From Entomomonas asaccharolytica (lineage in GTDB: Bacteria; Pseudomonadota; Gammaproteobacteria; Pseudomonadales; Pseudomonadaceae), in NCBI RefSeq assembly GCF_016653615.1, contig NZ_CP067393.1, positions 496,001 through 560,000 on the forward strand: a stretch of 64,000 nt of DNA, read 5' to 3'. Of this stretch, positions 17,883 through 27,842 are shown piece by piece. The first letter of the stretch is position 1. The number at the start of each line of letters is the position of its first letter. The position numbers and the translations under genes are program-made. The notes beneath the pieces were generated by a model. The model ran no database searches and was not told the origin of the DNA. It saw only the letters and a program-made list of their open reading frames with translations.

Positions 17883-18278
17883 AAGTATAAATGAGCAAGA
17901 AAATTAAAAATGCTTATTGATATAGCATAAAAATATCCAGTTTTGATACAAATTAAATTAAAAATCAAATAAGAAAAAATACTTAAGACCAAACTCTAAA
18001 TTTACTAAAAATTAGGTAGCTAAATACTGAGTATACGTATTAAGAAATCTATGGGATAGTAAAAAATAAAAAAATCTTCTAATTATTTAGTAACTAACTT
18101 TAAGGATATAAGGCAATTGTATATAAATATTTAGAGTTTATCAGAAGTTCATAATTATTTAATATTTATCTAATCATGTTTATTGACTTTATTAATATTT
18201 TGGAGATAAGAGTATTGCATTTATTTCCCATTATGTTAAAAATAACAATTAGATTAATAAAAAAGGTAACAAGTAGCT
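17883..18278. other. AT-rich intergenic region after the Rhs genes
   Basis: About 400 bp, extremely AT-rich. In many Rhs loci an immunity gene lies here; I see only a 41-codon frame starting at 18177 with no ribosome-binding site, which I do not count as a gene. Presumably contains the promoter of the small membrane protein gene. Confidence 0.4.
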
Positions 18279-18488
18279 ATGAAGATTGGACGACGTGTTA
18301 GACGTTCGAGGCTTTTAATTACATCAGGGATTCGATTGGTTATTGTTTGTTTAGTGCTAATTGTTGTTGCATTATTTTTTAATATGATATGGCTAATGGA
18401 AACGGCAGCTATTGTAGCTATTCTCGTAGCTATTTTTACTGCCTTTGAATATTGGTCTGTTAAACGTTTGAAATTAAGAAAACGTTAA
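18279..18488 (+). CDS. small two-helix inner membrane protein
   Basis: 69 aa: a very basic N-terminus (MKIGRRVRRSRLL), two hydrophobic helices (about 14-36 and 39-56), and a basic C-terminus (KRLKLRKR). The charge pattern puts both ends in the cytoplasm. I do not recognise a named family. AAGG lies 12 nt upstream of the ATG. It is the first gene after the Rhs pair, so an immunity role against a membrane-active Rhs tip is possible, but the 460-bp gap and the intervening terminator argue against it. Confidence 0.65.
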   Translation: MKIGRRVRRSRLLITSGIRLVIVCLVLIVVALFFNMIWLMETAAIVAILVAIFTAFEYWSVKRLKLRKR

Positions 18489-18490
18489 TT

Positions 18491-18597
18491 TATAGCTATT
18501 ATGCTATAATTTTATACGTTGTTAAATGTCCTGTTCTTACTGCTTGTACTGTCTTCGTCCATTTGCCTAGTCTAAAATTATATAGAAACAGCTATTC
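18491..18597 (+). repeat. dispersed intergenic repeat, copy A
   Basis: About 105-nt element found three times in this window (also 52707-52814 and 61945-62048). Ends are inverted: TATAGCTATT at the left and ACAGCTAT at the right. Shared inner blocks include TTTATAC, GTTAAATG, TTGTACT, CCATTTG and TAAAATTATATAG. This copy lies between convergent genes and runs into the stop codon of nfi. Confidence 0.75.
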
Positions 18598-19293
18598 TAT
18601 ATTCCATTCTTTAAAGATACGTTCTTCTACTACTCGTCGTGAGGCTAAACGATCTGCTTGTCTAGTGGGTTCAGGAAGTTTGTATTTTGTTAAGCAATTA
18701 GTTACCCAACTAATCGCAGTATTTAAGCAAACACGGTGCCCTATAGAGATAAACAGTGGGTTAATATTATCTTTTGAACGTAATACAGCACCAATTGTTT
18801 CTCCTTTATCTTCTAATGGCGTCCAGCTTCCTTTGTGTTCAGGTACAGTTTGATATTTTCCACAGAGTCTTTTTTTAGCTACGCCGATGGTAGGTTTATC
18901 TAACCATAACCCTAGGTGAGAGGCTACTCCTAAATGACGAGGGTGAGCAATACCTTGTCCATCTACCATAATTAAATCGGGTTGTTGTTTAAGTTGTTGA
19001 AAAGCAGCAATAGCTGCAGGCACTTCTCTAAAAGATAATAATCCAGGTATATAGGGCATTCTGGTTACTTCGCGGTGTAGAGCATAATCCACAACTTTAA
19101 GTGAGGGGTATTCTAATACTACGATAACAGCACGGGTAAAAGTGGTGTCATTTTGTTGCTCAAACCCTATATCTACGCCTGCAATATAGTTAATAGTTGC
19201 AGGCAGTCGATCTGTTCTTTCTATTTGTGAAGCTAGTTGTTTTTGTATAGCAATTGCTTCTTGAGGATTTTTTGTCCATTGATGTAATATCAT
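18592..19293 (-). CDS. nfi: endonuclease V (deoxyinosine 3'-endonuclease)
   Basis: 233 aa, full length. Cuts the second phosphodiester bond 3' of deoxyinosine, starting repair of deaminated adenine. Catalytic acids are present: GVDIGF (Asp41), PGLLSFRE (Glu90) and MVDGQGIAHPR (Asp111), followed by KPTIGVAKKRL. No signal peptide. A few bases at its 3' end, including the stop, lie inside dispersed repeat copy A. The EamA-type exporter gene lies 22 nt upstream in the same direction, so the two probably share a transcript. The ATG at 19293 has GGCGGAATAATG upstream. Confidence 0.93.
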   Translation of the reverse strand: MILHQWTKNPQEAIAIQKQLASQIERTDRLPATINYIAGVDIGFEQQNDTTFTRAVIVVLEYPSLKVVDYALHREVTRMPYIPGLLSFREVPAAIAAFQQLKQQPDLIMVDGQGIAHPRHLGVASHLGLWLDKPTIGVAKKRLCGKYQTVPEHKGSWTPLEDKGETIGAVLRSKDNINPLFISIGHRVCLNTAISWVTNCLTKYKLPEPTRQADRLASRRVVEERIFKEWNIE

Positions 19294-19315
19294 TATTCCG
19301 CCTTTTATCTTTTAT

Positions 19316-20233
19316 TTAGTTTAAACGTTTGATAAAGCGTGTTAACGCTGCTTCGCCACTTACTAGAAGGATACCTAGTAAAATAAGCATTGCGCCTATA
19401 ATAAAGTTAATTGTAAGCTTTTCGCCCAGTATTAATACGCCAAAGGTTACACCAAACATGGGGGTCATAAAAGAGAAGACTGCTAAATTATTTGCTAGGT
19501 ATTGGCGTAATAACCAGAACCAGACTAAGTAGCTAACAAAAGAAACAATAACGCCTTGGAACAATAAACTACTCACTGATATAGCAGTCAAATTAAAGGT
19601 AGCAAATTGCCCTGTTGCCAATGCAATAAGTAGTAGTGAAATAAAGGCAATAAATAGTTGATAAAATAAAGTTAAACTGGCTGGTGCTTCAGAGAGTTTA
19701 GTTGAGCGCACTACTACAGTAGTCGCTCCCCATGCAATACCTGCAAGTAATCCAAATAAGTCGCCTAATAATATAGTAGTATTCATTTCATTAAAGGAAA
19801 TGCTACCACCAAAAGCCACTACTACGCCAATAAAACAGACAGTAATACCAAGCCATTGCAAAGGTTTTAAGCGTTCGCTGGCAACAAAAAAGTTCAAACC
19901 TAATGCAGAGAAAATAGGCGCTGTATAAAGAAATACTGCCATATGTGAGGCAGAGGTGTATTGTAAACCAAGGGCTATAAATAAGAATTCACTGGCAAAT
20001 AATAGTCCTACAACCATACCTGCTCTAGAAGTACCTTGCCATGAGGGCTGCCAACCTCCTTTAATAACTAATACAATAGCTACTAAAAAAGCAGCGATAC
20101 CTGAACGTAGGCTAGCTTGTACAATAGTGGTAATATCTCCCACCACTAGTTTAATAGCGATTTGTTGTAACCCCCACGTAACACAGAGTATTAGCATTAC
20201 TTGAAACATAAAAAAATCAGCAGATTTACGCAT
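19316..20233 (-). CDS. EamA-family (DMT superfamily) transporter
   Basis: 305 aa with ten hydrophobic helices in two EamA repeats (about 10-140 and 152-292), as in RhaT/YdcZ-type metabolite exporters. WGLQQIAIKLV in helix 1 and the GYTSASHMAVFLY-like segment (residues 88-102) are typical. Inner membrane; substrate unknown. Co-directional with nfi 22 nt downstream. Distinct from the second EamA protein at 31646. Confidence 0.85.
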   Translation of the reverse strand: MRKSADFFMFQVMLILCVTWGLQQIAIKLVVGDITTIVQASLRSGIAAFLVAIVLVIKGGWQPSWQGTSRAGMVVGLLFASEFLFIALGLQYTSASHMAVFLYTAPIFSALGLNFFVASERLKPLQWLGITVCFIGVVVAFGGSISFNEMNTTILLGDLFGLLAGIAWGATTVVVRSTKLSEAPASLTLFYQLFIAFISLLLIALATGQFATFNLTAISVSSLLFQGVIVSFVSYLVWFWLLRQYLANNLAVFSFMTPMFGVTFGVLILGEKLTINFIIGAMLILLGILLVSGEAALTRFIKRLN

Positions 20234-20496
20234 GGCACGCTCTAATGTTTGTTTTAAAAGTGGGAATACTAAAGAAGTCAGCTATAAGTTATCTGATCGT
20301 AGTTGGCTGTTAGTATTTGTTTTTACAAAGAGTTATTATGATAACTCTGTTTTATTGTAAAGACGATAGTACCAATAAGATTATTAAGCAAATGGTCATC
20401 ATCTTTTAAGGTGCTTTGCTTGCAGGAAACTAATGATATTAACTATCGTCTTAGCTTTGTGTTGTTTTAATTATTAATTATCTTAGTAGGATAAAA

Positions 20497-21899
20497 ATGA
20501 ATACTCATGCTAGAAAACCGCTGCCTAACCTCTTTTTAAATGCATTGAAATTAAGTTTAGGCGATCAAGTATCTACTGCGCAGGCCATAAGAGAACATCA
20601 TGGGCGTGATGAATCAATGTATGATATTTGTCCTCCTGATGCGGTAGTATTTGCGCGCTCCACAGAAGATGTAGTGAAGGTAGTTAAGTTATGTAATGAG
20701 TATGATGTACCCGTTATTGCTTTTGGCGCAGGTTCTTCCATAGAGGGGCATGTATTACCTTTTTCAGGTGGCATAACTATTGATTTTTCTGAAATGAATC
20801 AGGTTGTAGCCGTTAATGCCGAGGATTTAACCGCTACTGTACAAGCTGGCGTAACCGTAAACAATTAAATCAAGAAATTCGTCATACTGGTTTGTTTTTC
20901 CCCATTGATCCAGGTGCAGATGTTTCTATAGGTGGTATGGCTGCTACACGTGCTTCAGGAACCAATGCTGTCCGTTATGGAACAATGCGTGATAATGTGC
21001 TTTCTTTAACAGTAGTTACGGCTGAAGGTAAAGTAATACGTACTGCTAGCCGCGCTAAAAAGTCTGCGGCAGGTTATGATTTAACTGCTATCTTTGTTGG
21101 TAGTGAAGGGACTTTGGGTATTATTACAGAGGTAACGGTGAAATTGCATGTGCAACCTGAGGGGGTATCTGCCGCTATTTGTAGTTTTCCCTCAGTACAA
21201 GATGCTGTGCAGTGCGTATTTAGCACTATTCAAATGGGCATTCCGATTGCTCGTGTAGAAATTATGGATACTGCTGCGGTTAAAGCAGTTAATCAATATA
21301 GTCAACTTTCTTTACAGGAGTCCCCTGTACTATTGTTTGAGTTTCATGGTACACCAGCAGGTGTTGAAGAGCAGGCCATTATGGTACAAGAAATAGCCAA
21401 AGAAAGTGGTGGTTTGGATTTTTGTTGGGCAACTCAAACTGAAGACCGTAATAAATTATGGACTGCTCGACATAATGCCTTTTTTGCTTCTATGCAATTA
21501 AAACCTAGTTGTCGTGGAGTAAGTACAGATGTTTGTGTGCCTATCTCTAGGTTGGCGGAGAGTATTGATATCACTATTCAGGAATTAGCTAAGTCGACTA
21601 TTCCTTACACTATTGTTGGGCATGTGGGAGACGGTAATTACCATGTTATTCTACTAATTGATCCACATAATCCAGATGAAATTGCGGAGATGGAGCGTAT
21701 TAATCACGGTATAGTGCAACGTGCTATAGCAATGGATGGAACTTGTACTGGTGAGCATAGGGTAGGCGTGCATAAAATGGCTTTCTTAGTAGAAGAACAT
21801 GGTGAGGATGCTTTGGATATGATGCGTGCATTAAAACGGGCTTTTGATCCAAAAAATATCTTTAATCCAGGAAAAATAGTGAGTTTAAGAAATCCATAA
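20497..21899 (+). pseudogene. FAD-linked 2-hydroxyacid (D-lactate/glycolate-type) dehydrogenase, frameshifted
   Basis: Two adjacent frames form one protein of about 465 residues of the LDHD/GlcD family. The first frame (20497-20868) carries the PCMH FAD-binding part (PPDAVVFARSTEDVV, GAGSSIEGH). The second continues with TGLFFPIDPGADVSIGGMAATRASG, the FAD-oxidase C-terminal domain, GHVGDGNYHV and the C-terminal GEHRVGVHKM. At about 20850-20856 the sequence reads GTAACCGTAAACAATTA. Inserting one C (ACCCGT) restores VTRKQLNQEIRHTGLFF, the expected text for the family. So one base is missing in a C-run: either a real recent inactivation or a sequencing or assembly error. Flanking codons look otherwise undamaged. 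The intact enzyme would oxidise D-2-hydroxyacids such as D-lactate at the membrane. Confidence 0.85.
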
Positions 21900-21973
21900 G
21901 GTTTGTTAGCTATTAGTGGAAAAACCCGTCTACTGTTTATGTTTAACCATGTTATGATAGTCAGATAATTTTA

Positions 21974-21990
21974 TGCACTTATTTGATGCA
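21974..21990 (+). promoter_or_regulatory. candidate NtrC-binding site 1 upstream of glnA
   Basis: TGCACTTATTTGATGCA, a 17-bp near-palindrome fitting the NtrC consensus TGCACYA-N3-TRGTGCA at most positions. About 106 bp upstream of the sigma-54 promoter, where enhancers are expected. Confidence 0.65.
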
Positions 21991-22004
21991 TTATATTCTT
22001 TATA

Positions 22005-22021
22005 AGTATTATTTTGGTGCA
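22005..22021 (+). promoter_or_regulatory. candidate NtrC-binding site 2 upstream of glnA
   Basis: The right half-site TGGTGCA is perfect; the left half (AGTATTA) is weak. Placed 31 bp (three helical turns) after site 1, which favours cooperative binding. Confidence 0.5.
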
Positions 22022-22095
22022 TTATTTGGTTTTGTTATTAATAGATAAAGTGATGTAATTATCTATGTGGGTGATTCTCTATTAATAATTCAGGA

Positions 22096-22111
22096 TGGCA
22101 TATAAATTGCT
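22096..22111 (+). promoter_or_regulatory. sigma-54 promoter of glnA
   Basis: TGGCATATAAATTGCT: the -24 GG and -12 GC are spaced exactly as in the TGGCAC-N5-TTGC consensus. It lies about 105 bp upstream of the glnA start, giving a leader of roughly 90 nt. Nitrogen-limitation control by RpoN and NtrC follows from this arrangement. Confidence 0.8.
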
Positions 22112-22215
22112 ATTCATTAACTAAAGTTAGTACAGGTTAATAGCCTAACAGTTTACTTGGTGTTAGATTTGCTGGGACTGCCTAAATAATCCAGCTATAC
22201 TTCTTGGAGAATAAT

Positions 22216-23619
22216 ATGTCAAAAGCGGTACAACTAATTAAAGAACATAATGTAAAGTGGGTTGATTTGCGTTTTACAGATACTAAGGGTAAACAGCAAC
22301 ACGTTACTATTCCAGCTCATGTTGTTGATGAGGACTTTTTTGAGTCTGGACAAATGTTTGATGGTTCATCTATTGCAGGTTGGAAAGGAATTGAAGCTTC
22401 TGACATGATTTTAATGCCAGATGATAGTACCGCAGTAATTGATCCATTTACTACTGATCCTACTCTTATTTTAGTTTGCGATATTATTGAACCTTCTACA
22501 ATGCAAGGTTATGAACGTGATCCACGTGGTATCGCTAGACGTGCAGAAGAATACTTAAAATCAACAGGTATTGGTGATACAGTTTTTGTTGGTCCAGAGC
22601 CAGAGTTCTTTATTTTTGATGAAGTGAAATACAAATCTGATATTTCTGGTTCAATGTTTAAAATCTATTCTGAACAAGGTTCTTGGAATACAGATTCTGA
22701 TTTTGAAGATGGTAACAGAGGTCACCGTCCAGGTGTAAAAGGTGGTTATTTTCCAGTGCCTCCTGTTGATCACGACCATGAAATCCGAACAGCGATGTGT
22801 AATGCCTTAGAAGAAATGGGTTTAGAAGTTGAAGTTCATCACCATGAGGTGGCGACAGCAGGCCAAAACGAAATTGGTGTTAAATTTAATACCCTCGTTA
22901 ATAAAGCAGATGAAGTACAAACTTTAAAATATGTAATCCATAATGTAGCCGATATTTATGGTAAAACAGCTACCTTTATGCCTAAGCCTTTATATGGTGA
23001 TAATGGTTCAGGTATGCATGTTCATATGTCTATTGCTAAAGACGGTAAAAACACTTTTGCTGGTGATGGCTATGCAGGTCTTTCTGATACTGCTTTATAC
23101 TTTATTGGTGGTATCATTAAACATGGTAAAGCATTAAATGGTTTCACTAACCCATCTACTAACTCATATAAGCGTTTAGTACCTGGTTTTGAAGCGCCTG
23201 TAATGCTTGCTTACTCAGCCCGTAATCGTTCAGCTTCTATTCGTATTCCCTATGTGAATAATCCTAGAGGCCGTCGTATTGAAGCACGTTTCCCAGATCC
23301 AGCAGCTAACCCCTATTTAGCATTTGCAGCATTATTAATGGCTGGTTTAGATGGTATTCAAAATAAAATCCACCCTGGTGATGCGGCAGATAAAAACTTG
23401 TATGACTTACCACCAGAAGAGTCAAAAGCAATTCCACAAGTGTGTGGTAGTTTAAAAGAAGCATTAGATGCATTAGATGCTGATCGTGCTTTTTTAACAA
23501 AAGGTGGTGTATTCACAGATGAGTTTATTGATGCATTTATTGAACTAAAATCTGCTGAAGAAATCAAAGTAAGAACATTCGTACATCCATTGGAGTACGA
23601 TTTATACTACAGCGTTTAA
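22216..23619 (+). CDS. glnA: glutamine synthetase, type I
   Basis: 467 aa, family length. Makes glutamine from glutamate, ammonia and ATP; dodecamer in the cytoplasm. Beta-grasp domain at 1-100 ([22 protein letters not shown]), then the catalytic domain with [24 protein letters not shown], the GSGMHVHMS segment and [18 protein letters not shown] carries Tyr396, the residue adenylylated by GlnE. The start is the ATG at 22216 after GGAGA; a TTG four codons earlier overlaps that ribosome-binding site and is unlikely. Preceded by NtrC and sigma-54 sites and followed by a strong terminator, so it is monocistronic. ntrB/ntrC are not adjacent. Confidence 0.97.
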   Translation: MSKAVQLIKEHNVKWVDLRFTDTKGKQQHVTIPAHVVDEDFFESGQMFDGSSIAGWKGIEASDMILMPDDSTAVIDPFTTDPTLILVCDIIEPSTMQGYERDPRGIARRAEEYLKSTGIGDTVFVGPEPEFFIFDEVKYKSDISGSMFKIYSEQGSWNTDSDFEDGNRGHRPGVKGGYFPVPPVDHDHEIRTAMCNALEEMGLEVEVHHHEVATAGQNEIGVKFNTLVNKADEVQTLKYVIHNVADIYGKTATFMPKPLYGDNGSGMHVHMSIAKDGKNTFAGDGYAGLSDTALYFIGGIIKHGKALNGFTNPSTNSYKRLVPGFEAPVMLAYSARNRSASIRIPYVNNPRGRRIEARFPDPAANPYLAFAALLMAGLDGIQNKIHPGDAADKNLYDLPPEESKAIPQVCGSLKEALDALDADRAFLTKGGVFTDEFIDAFIELKSAEEIKVRTFVHPLEYDLYYSV

Positions 23620-23688
23620 GCATTTAGTTGAAATAAAATTATAGTATAGTTTTCAAGGACAATAGTTTTGCAAAAGACTAAATAAAGC

Positions 23689-23726
23689 AAAACCCCATAA
23701 AGTGATTTATGGGGTTTTCTTTTTTA
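23689..23726 (+). terminator. intrinsic terminator after glnA
   Basis: 12-bp stem AAAACCCCATAA/TTATGGGGTTTT, loop AGTGAT, then C and six T. Confidence 0.92.
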
Positions 23727-23798
23727 ATCATTCTCATCAATCCCATTTAAATTATTCCATGTATAATTAACGGCATATATATTTGAATATTAATAGCA

Positions 23799-25811
23799 AT
23801 GACTAAAACAACCTATGCTAACTTAACTTGGGATGAACAAGGTCAACCTGTTTCAACTGAGTTTGATGATATCTACTTTTCTAAAACATCTGGTTTAGAT
23901 GAAACATATTATGTATTTCTAAAACATAATAATTTATTAGAACGTTTTAGAAACTTAACAAATAATCAGTGTTTTGTTATTGGTGAAACTGGTTTTGGTT
24001 CTGGGTTAAATTTTTTATCTGCTTGGCAATTATTTGAAGAAACAGCACCTTATCAGGCTCGATTGCATTTTATTAGTGTTGAAAAATATCCTTTAACTAA
24101 AAAAGATTTACAACAAGCATTAAGTTTATGGGATGATTTGGCTGACTACAGTAAAGAGTTAATCAACCAATATATTGCCATTCATGAAGGTTATCAAAAT
24201 TTTGTTTTTGCAAATAGCAGAGTAGTATTAACCTTATTGGTAGGTGATGTACATGAACAATTACCTAACTTAAATGCTAAAGTAGACGCATGGTTTTTAG
24301 ATGGTTTTTCTCCTGCAAAAAATCCACAAATGTGGACAGATAATTTATTTAAACAGTTAGCTCGGTTATCTAAACCAGCTACATCCTTAGCTACTTTTAC
24401 CAGTGCTGGTTTTGTGCGTAGAGGTCTACAGCAAGTAGGCTTTGTGATTGAAAAAGATAAAGGATTCGCTAATAAACGAGAAATGCTTTATGGCTATTTT
24501 CAAGGAATAGTAGAGACTAGACCTAACCGTCGTAATATAACACCACCTTGGTATAATCGTCTTACTGAAACTCATTTTGATAATCGAACGGCTATTGTTA
24601 TTGGCGCTGGCGTGGCTGGCGCTGCATCAGCCGCTAGTTTGGCTGTTAGAGGTTGGCAGGTTACTGTACTAGAGCGTAATCATGATATTGCTTTAGAAGG
24701 ATCAGGTAATGCGCAGGGAATACTCTATTTAAAATTATCAGCTCATCAAACATTGCAGTCTCGTTTGTTAATAGAGGGCTTTGGTTATACCAGACGTCTA
24801 CTTGAATATTTAACCAATCAAGGTAAGTTAATTAAGGGAGAAGATTGGCAAGATTGTGGTGTATTACAGTTAGCCTTTGATGATAAAGAGCAAAAACGCC
24901 AACAACAATTAGCAGCAGCTTTTTCATCTTCATTGTTATATCCAGTGGATCAACAACAAGCAAATCAGTTAGCAGGCTTAACGGTTAATAATAATGGCTT
25001 ATTTTTTCCAGAGGGTTGTTGGGTTAAGCCACGTAAGCTATGCCAAGCCTTATTAGACCACCCAAATATTAAAGTGTTGTGTAATCAAAATGTTGTATCG
25101 TTGGATTATCAAGCAACAGATTGGCGTGTTTTAAATGATGAAAATATTTTAGCAACTGCTGATATTGTTGTTTTAGCAGGGGCGGCTGATACTAAGCAAT
25201 TTACAATGACTAATCAGTTGCCTATTAAAGCGATTCGAGGACAAACTACAGAATTACCTATGACGAATTGTAGTCAAGCATTATCAACGATAGTATGCAG
25301 TGATGGTTATATTTCTCCAGCTAGAGATAGTAAACATTGTTTAGGTGCTACCTTTAATTTTCATGCTACAGATTTAGTGTTAAGTGTTAAAGAACATCAA
25401 GAGAATATTCAAACACTAAAAAAAATCTCTTTGGATTTAGCTGATCGATTACATGTAGATCAGTTAGATATAAATAACTTAGCAGGACGAGCAGCTTATC
25501 GTTGCACTGCTACCGACTATTTGCCTTTAGTTGGACCTGTTGCAAATAAAGATACTTTCTTAAAAGACTATCAAGTTTTAATTAAAGATTCTAAAAAGAT
25601 ACCTGATATTCCTTGCCAGTGGATTAGAGGATTATTTTTAAATATAGCACATGGTTCTAGGGGGTTAATAACAGCCCCCTTATGTGGTGAAATATTAGCG
25701 AGTTGGATAGAAAATGAACCTTTTCCTATAGAGCAGGATTTAATGGAAGCATGTCATCCTAATCGATTTTATCTAAGAGAACTTAAGTATTTTAGACGTA
25801 ATCAAGAATGA
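23799..25811 (+). CDS. mnmC: bifunctional tRNA 5-methylaminomethyl-2-thiouridine synthase MnmC
   Basis: 670 aa. Final two steps of mnm5s2U34 formation in tRNAs for Glu, Lys and Gln. Residues 1-245 are the SAM-dependent methyltransferase half (VIGETGFGSGLNFL, DAWFLDGFSPAKNPQMW, FTSAGFVRRGLQ). From 265, AIVIGAGVAGAASA starts the FAD-dependent oxidase half, which removes the carboxymethyl group; GRAAYRCTATDYLPLVGP and IAHGSRGL near 615-645 are typical of its end. Both halves are complete. Soluble. ATG at 23799 with no strong Shine-Dalgarno. Single gene, convergent with the glycosyltransferase gene 14 nt downstream. Confidence 0.95.
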   Translation: MTKTTYANLTWDEQGQPVSTEFDDIYFSKTSGLDETYYVFLKHNNLLERFRNLTNNQCFVIGETGFGSGLNFLSAWQLFEETAPYQARLHFISVEKYPLTKKDLQQALSLWDDLADYSKELINQYIAIHEGYQNFVFANSRVVLTLLVGDVHEQLPNLNAKVDAWFLDGFSPAKNPQMWTDNLFKQLARLSKPATSLATFTSAGFVRRGLQQVGFVIEKDKGFANKREMLYGYFQGIVETRPNRRNITPPWYNRLTETHFDNRTAIVIGAGVAGAASAASLAVRGWQVTVLERNHDIALEGSGNAQGILYLKLSAHQTLQSRLLIEGFGYTRRLLEYLTNQGKLIKGEDWQDCGVLQLAFDDKEQKRQQQLAAAFSSSLLYPVDQQQANQLAGLTVNNNGLFFPEGCWVKPRKLCQALLDHPNIKVLCNQNVVSLDYQATDWRVLNDENILATADIVVLAGAADTKQFTMTNQLPIKAIRGQTTELPMTNCSQALSTIVCSDGYISPARDSKHCLGATFNFHATDLVLSVKEHQENIQTLKKISLDLADRLHVDQLDINNLAGRAAYRCTATDYLPLVGPVANKDTFLKDYQVLIKDSKKIPDIPCQWIRGLFLNIAHGSRGLITAPLCGEILASWIENEPFPIEQDLMEACHPNRFYLRELKYFRRNQE

Positions 25812-25825
25812 CCTTAGGTAATTAA

Positions 25826-26650
25826 TTATTTTGTTATTATGCGATAAGGGATTTTAAAGTTTTTCCATTTTTTCTTTTGAGATTTACTAAGAAAAAAGGT
25901 TATAGGGCTTTTTAAGATTTTAAAAAGTTTGTTAATTGAGTTAATTATTTTTACTTTTTTATAATACTTGGCGTAAAGCGTTTGATGTTTTTGTCTGATA
26001 TAAGTATAAATATAGTGATAGTCGTTCTGGTTAATTATATTATTTCTTGAGTTAGATCTAATTCTATAAAAGAATAGTGACTCATCTACTCTATAAAATT
26101 TTTTATTGTCAGCAAAAAAATTTAACCAAAATTCCCAATCTTCATAACCTTTATGACACGCTAGGTCATAACCCCTATATTTTTGCCAATCAGATTTTTT
26201 ATAAAGAGCAGAGCAAACGACAACATTGCGTTGTATCATTTCTTCAGGAATAGCCTTTGGAAGTTTAAAAATCCCTGTTTTTGCACCAAAAAACTCCACT
26301 TGCGAATAAATTACATCATAATCATTGGTTTCTATTATGGTTAACAATTTTTCCAAGCAATTAGGATGAATTTTATCATCCGCATCCAAAGGAAAAATAT
26401 ATTCAGCTTGAGCAATCTGTATAGCATTATTTCTGGCTATCACAACACCTTTATTGGTCTGCTTTATTAGTTTAATACGAGAATCTTTATTAGCCCAATT
26501 TAAACATTTATTATAACTAGCATCTAATGAACCATCATCTACAATAATAATTTCAATGTCCGTCAAAGATGATGATAAAACACTAGATAATGTTTCATCC
26601 AAATAATCTTCACAATTATAGACAGGAATGATTACCGATATTTTAGCCAT
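25826..26650 (-). CDS. family 2 glycosyltransferase
   Basis: 274 aa. GT-A fold start KISVIIPVYNCEDYLDETL, nucleotide-binding VDDGS near 37-42, and the PLDADDK metal motif near 92-98. The region EDWEFWLNFF near 170-180 corresponds to the catalytic-base ED motif of GT2 enzymes. The C-terminal 60 residues are very basic with no membrane helix. Overlaps the O-antigen ligase gene upstream by 8 nt, so the two are translated together, and the sugar transfer is likely to lipopolysaccharide core or O-chain. The sugar is unknown. Confidence 0.85.
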   Translation of the reverse strand: MAKISVIIPVYNCEDYLDETLSSVLSSSLTDIEIIIVDDGSLDASYNKCLNWANKDSRIKLIKQTNKGVVIARNNAIQIAQAEYIFPLDADDKIHPNCLEKLLTIIETNDYDVIYSQVEFFGAKTGIFKLPKAIPEEMIQRNVVVCSALYKKSDWQKYRGYDLACHKGYEDWEFWLNFFADNKKFYRVDESLFFYRIRSNSRNNIINQNDYHYIYTYIRQKHQTLYAKYYKKVKIINSINKLFKILKSPITFFLSKSQKKKWKNFKIPYRIITK

Positions 26651-27842
26651 AGTTAGGGTAACTTCCTTTATTTAATTGCAGCTGGGGATATTGAGAGTAT
26701 TTCTTAGTGGCTAGATAAAAACTTATGGCTATAGGTAGCCATGTCATTAGCCAAATACCATTAGGTTTATCCCATAGGTAGACGCCATCAAATTGCAAAG
26801 CTATTGAGGAAAAAACAAAAATACCTAATAACGTTTTACCTAAGGTGGTATTACGATTTTTCCAAGCCTGCCAACCTGTGTGAGCCCATAAAAGTAGGTA
26901 TAAAAAAAGTCCTGGTATCCCTAGACCAATACCAATATGGAGAAATAAATTGTGACTATGGGAAAATACTAATTGCTCTGATGTTGTTATTTCGTAAGGC
27001 GTGGCCAATCCAATACCAGTTAAAGGATTTTCAATGACCATATGCAGTGATGTTAAGAGAATACTAGGTCGGTAAGAAAAGCCTCTTTCGAGAAGTAAGC
27101 CATTGAAATAAATTACAAATAAAACACAAGTCAATAAAGTGAATAGGAGAAGCCAATACTTTTTGGCTGTTTTAAAATATAAAGGACTGAACAATAATAA
27201 ATAGATAGCTAAACTACATATGGCTCCTCTACTTTTTGTCCAGAAAATAAAAGCTAATAATGTAAATAAAGCTAAAAAACGAATACTTTTGATAGAGTTA
27301 TTTTTATTGTAGGTATAGAGATGTATTACGATAAACGCAATTCCCATTGCATAGCTAGCAATAATGGGGTTTTCTAGTGTGTTAAACCCTGCCATACGAT
27401 CAGCAATAAGCGGATTGCGTATCGGCCAAAGTAACATGGCAATAAGAGCACAACCAGTTAGCAATAAACTGCTTATAAAAAGTGTATTTTCTAGTTGTTT
27501 AGGATTTTTCAGTGCCCATAGTAAATAGCCAAATATAAATAACGTAAGGTAAACAAGTCTTTTAACTGCTCTGAATTCTTGTACATTATCTGCCCAAGTA
27601 ACAGTAACAGCTGCCCAAATAATTAATAAAATAAAAATCCATATTGCAGGTGTTGTTTTAATGGTTTTAATTAATAAGTGATGTTGACTAATAATCAAAC
27701 AAAGGGCAGGGAGATAAATAAAAAAATTCAATAATAGGTAATAAAATTTATGGTGAATTATTGCCAATCCAAAAGTAAATATTATTAACCCATACTTAAA
27801 AAGATTATTTATAAAGGTTAGTCTTTGAGTATTACTCACCAA
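26643..27842 (-). CDS. waaL: O-antigen ligase family membrane protein
   Basis: 399 aa, about twelve hydrophobic helices, with the large periplasmic loop near 255-320 ending HSHNLFLHIGIGLGIPG. The H-N-x-[FY]-L motif and the conserved WTKSRGA segment (near 203) are typical of the Wzy_C/WaaL family. Expected to join undecaprenyl-linked glycan to lipid A-core at the periplasmic face; a polymerase (Wzy) role cannot be excluded. Start: TTG at 27842 with AAGGAG seven bases upstream; a GTG one codon later is also possible. Only one glycosyltransferase accompanies it, so other LPS genes must be elsewhere. AT content is high, as often in surface-polysaccharide genes. Confidence 0.72.
   Translation of the reverse strand: MVSNTQRLTFINNLFKYGLIIFTFGLAIIHHKFYYLLLNFFIYLPALCLIISQHHLLIKTIKTTPAIWIFILLIIWAAVTVTWADNVQEFRAVKRLVYLTLFIFGYLLWALKNPKQLENTLFISSLLLTGCALIAMLLWPIRNPLIADRMAGFNTLENPIIASYAMGIAFIVIHLYTYNKNNSIKSIRFLALFTLLAFIFWTKSRGAICSLAIYLLLFSPLYFKTAKKYWLLLFTLLTCVLFVIYFNGLLLERGFSYRPSILLTSLHMVIENPLTGIGLATPYEITTSEQLVFSHSHNLFLHIGIGLGIPGLFLYLLLWAHTGWQAWKNRNTTLGKTLLGIFVFSSIALQFDGVYLWDKPNGIWLMTWLPIAISFYLATKKYSQYPQLQLNKGSYPNYG

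Noticed and set aside
18177-18302. 41-codon plus-strand frame after the second Rhs gene, as a possible immunity protein
   Set aside because: No ribosome-binding site, and it overlaps the start of the better-supported gene at 18279 in another frame.
18279-18488. Small membrane protein as Rhs immunity gene
   Set aside because: A terminator and 460 bp separate it from the Rhs gene, so I keep it as an unknown protein; a weak possibility remains.
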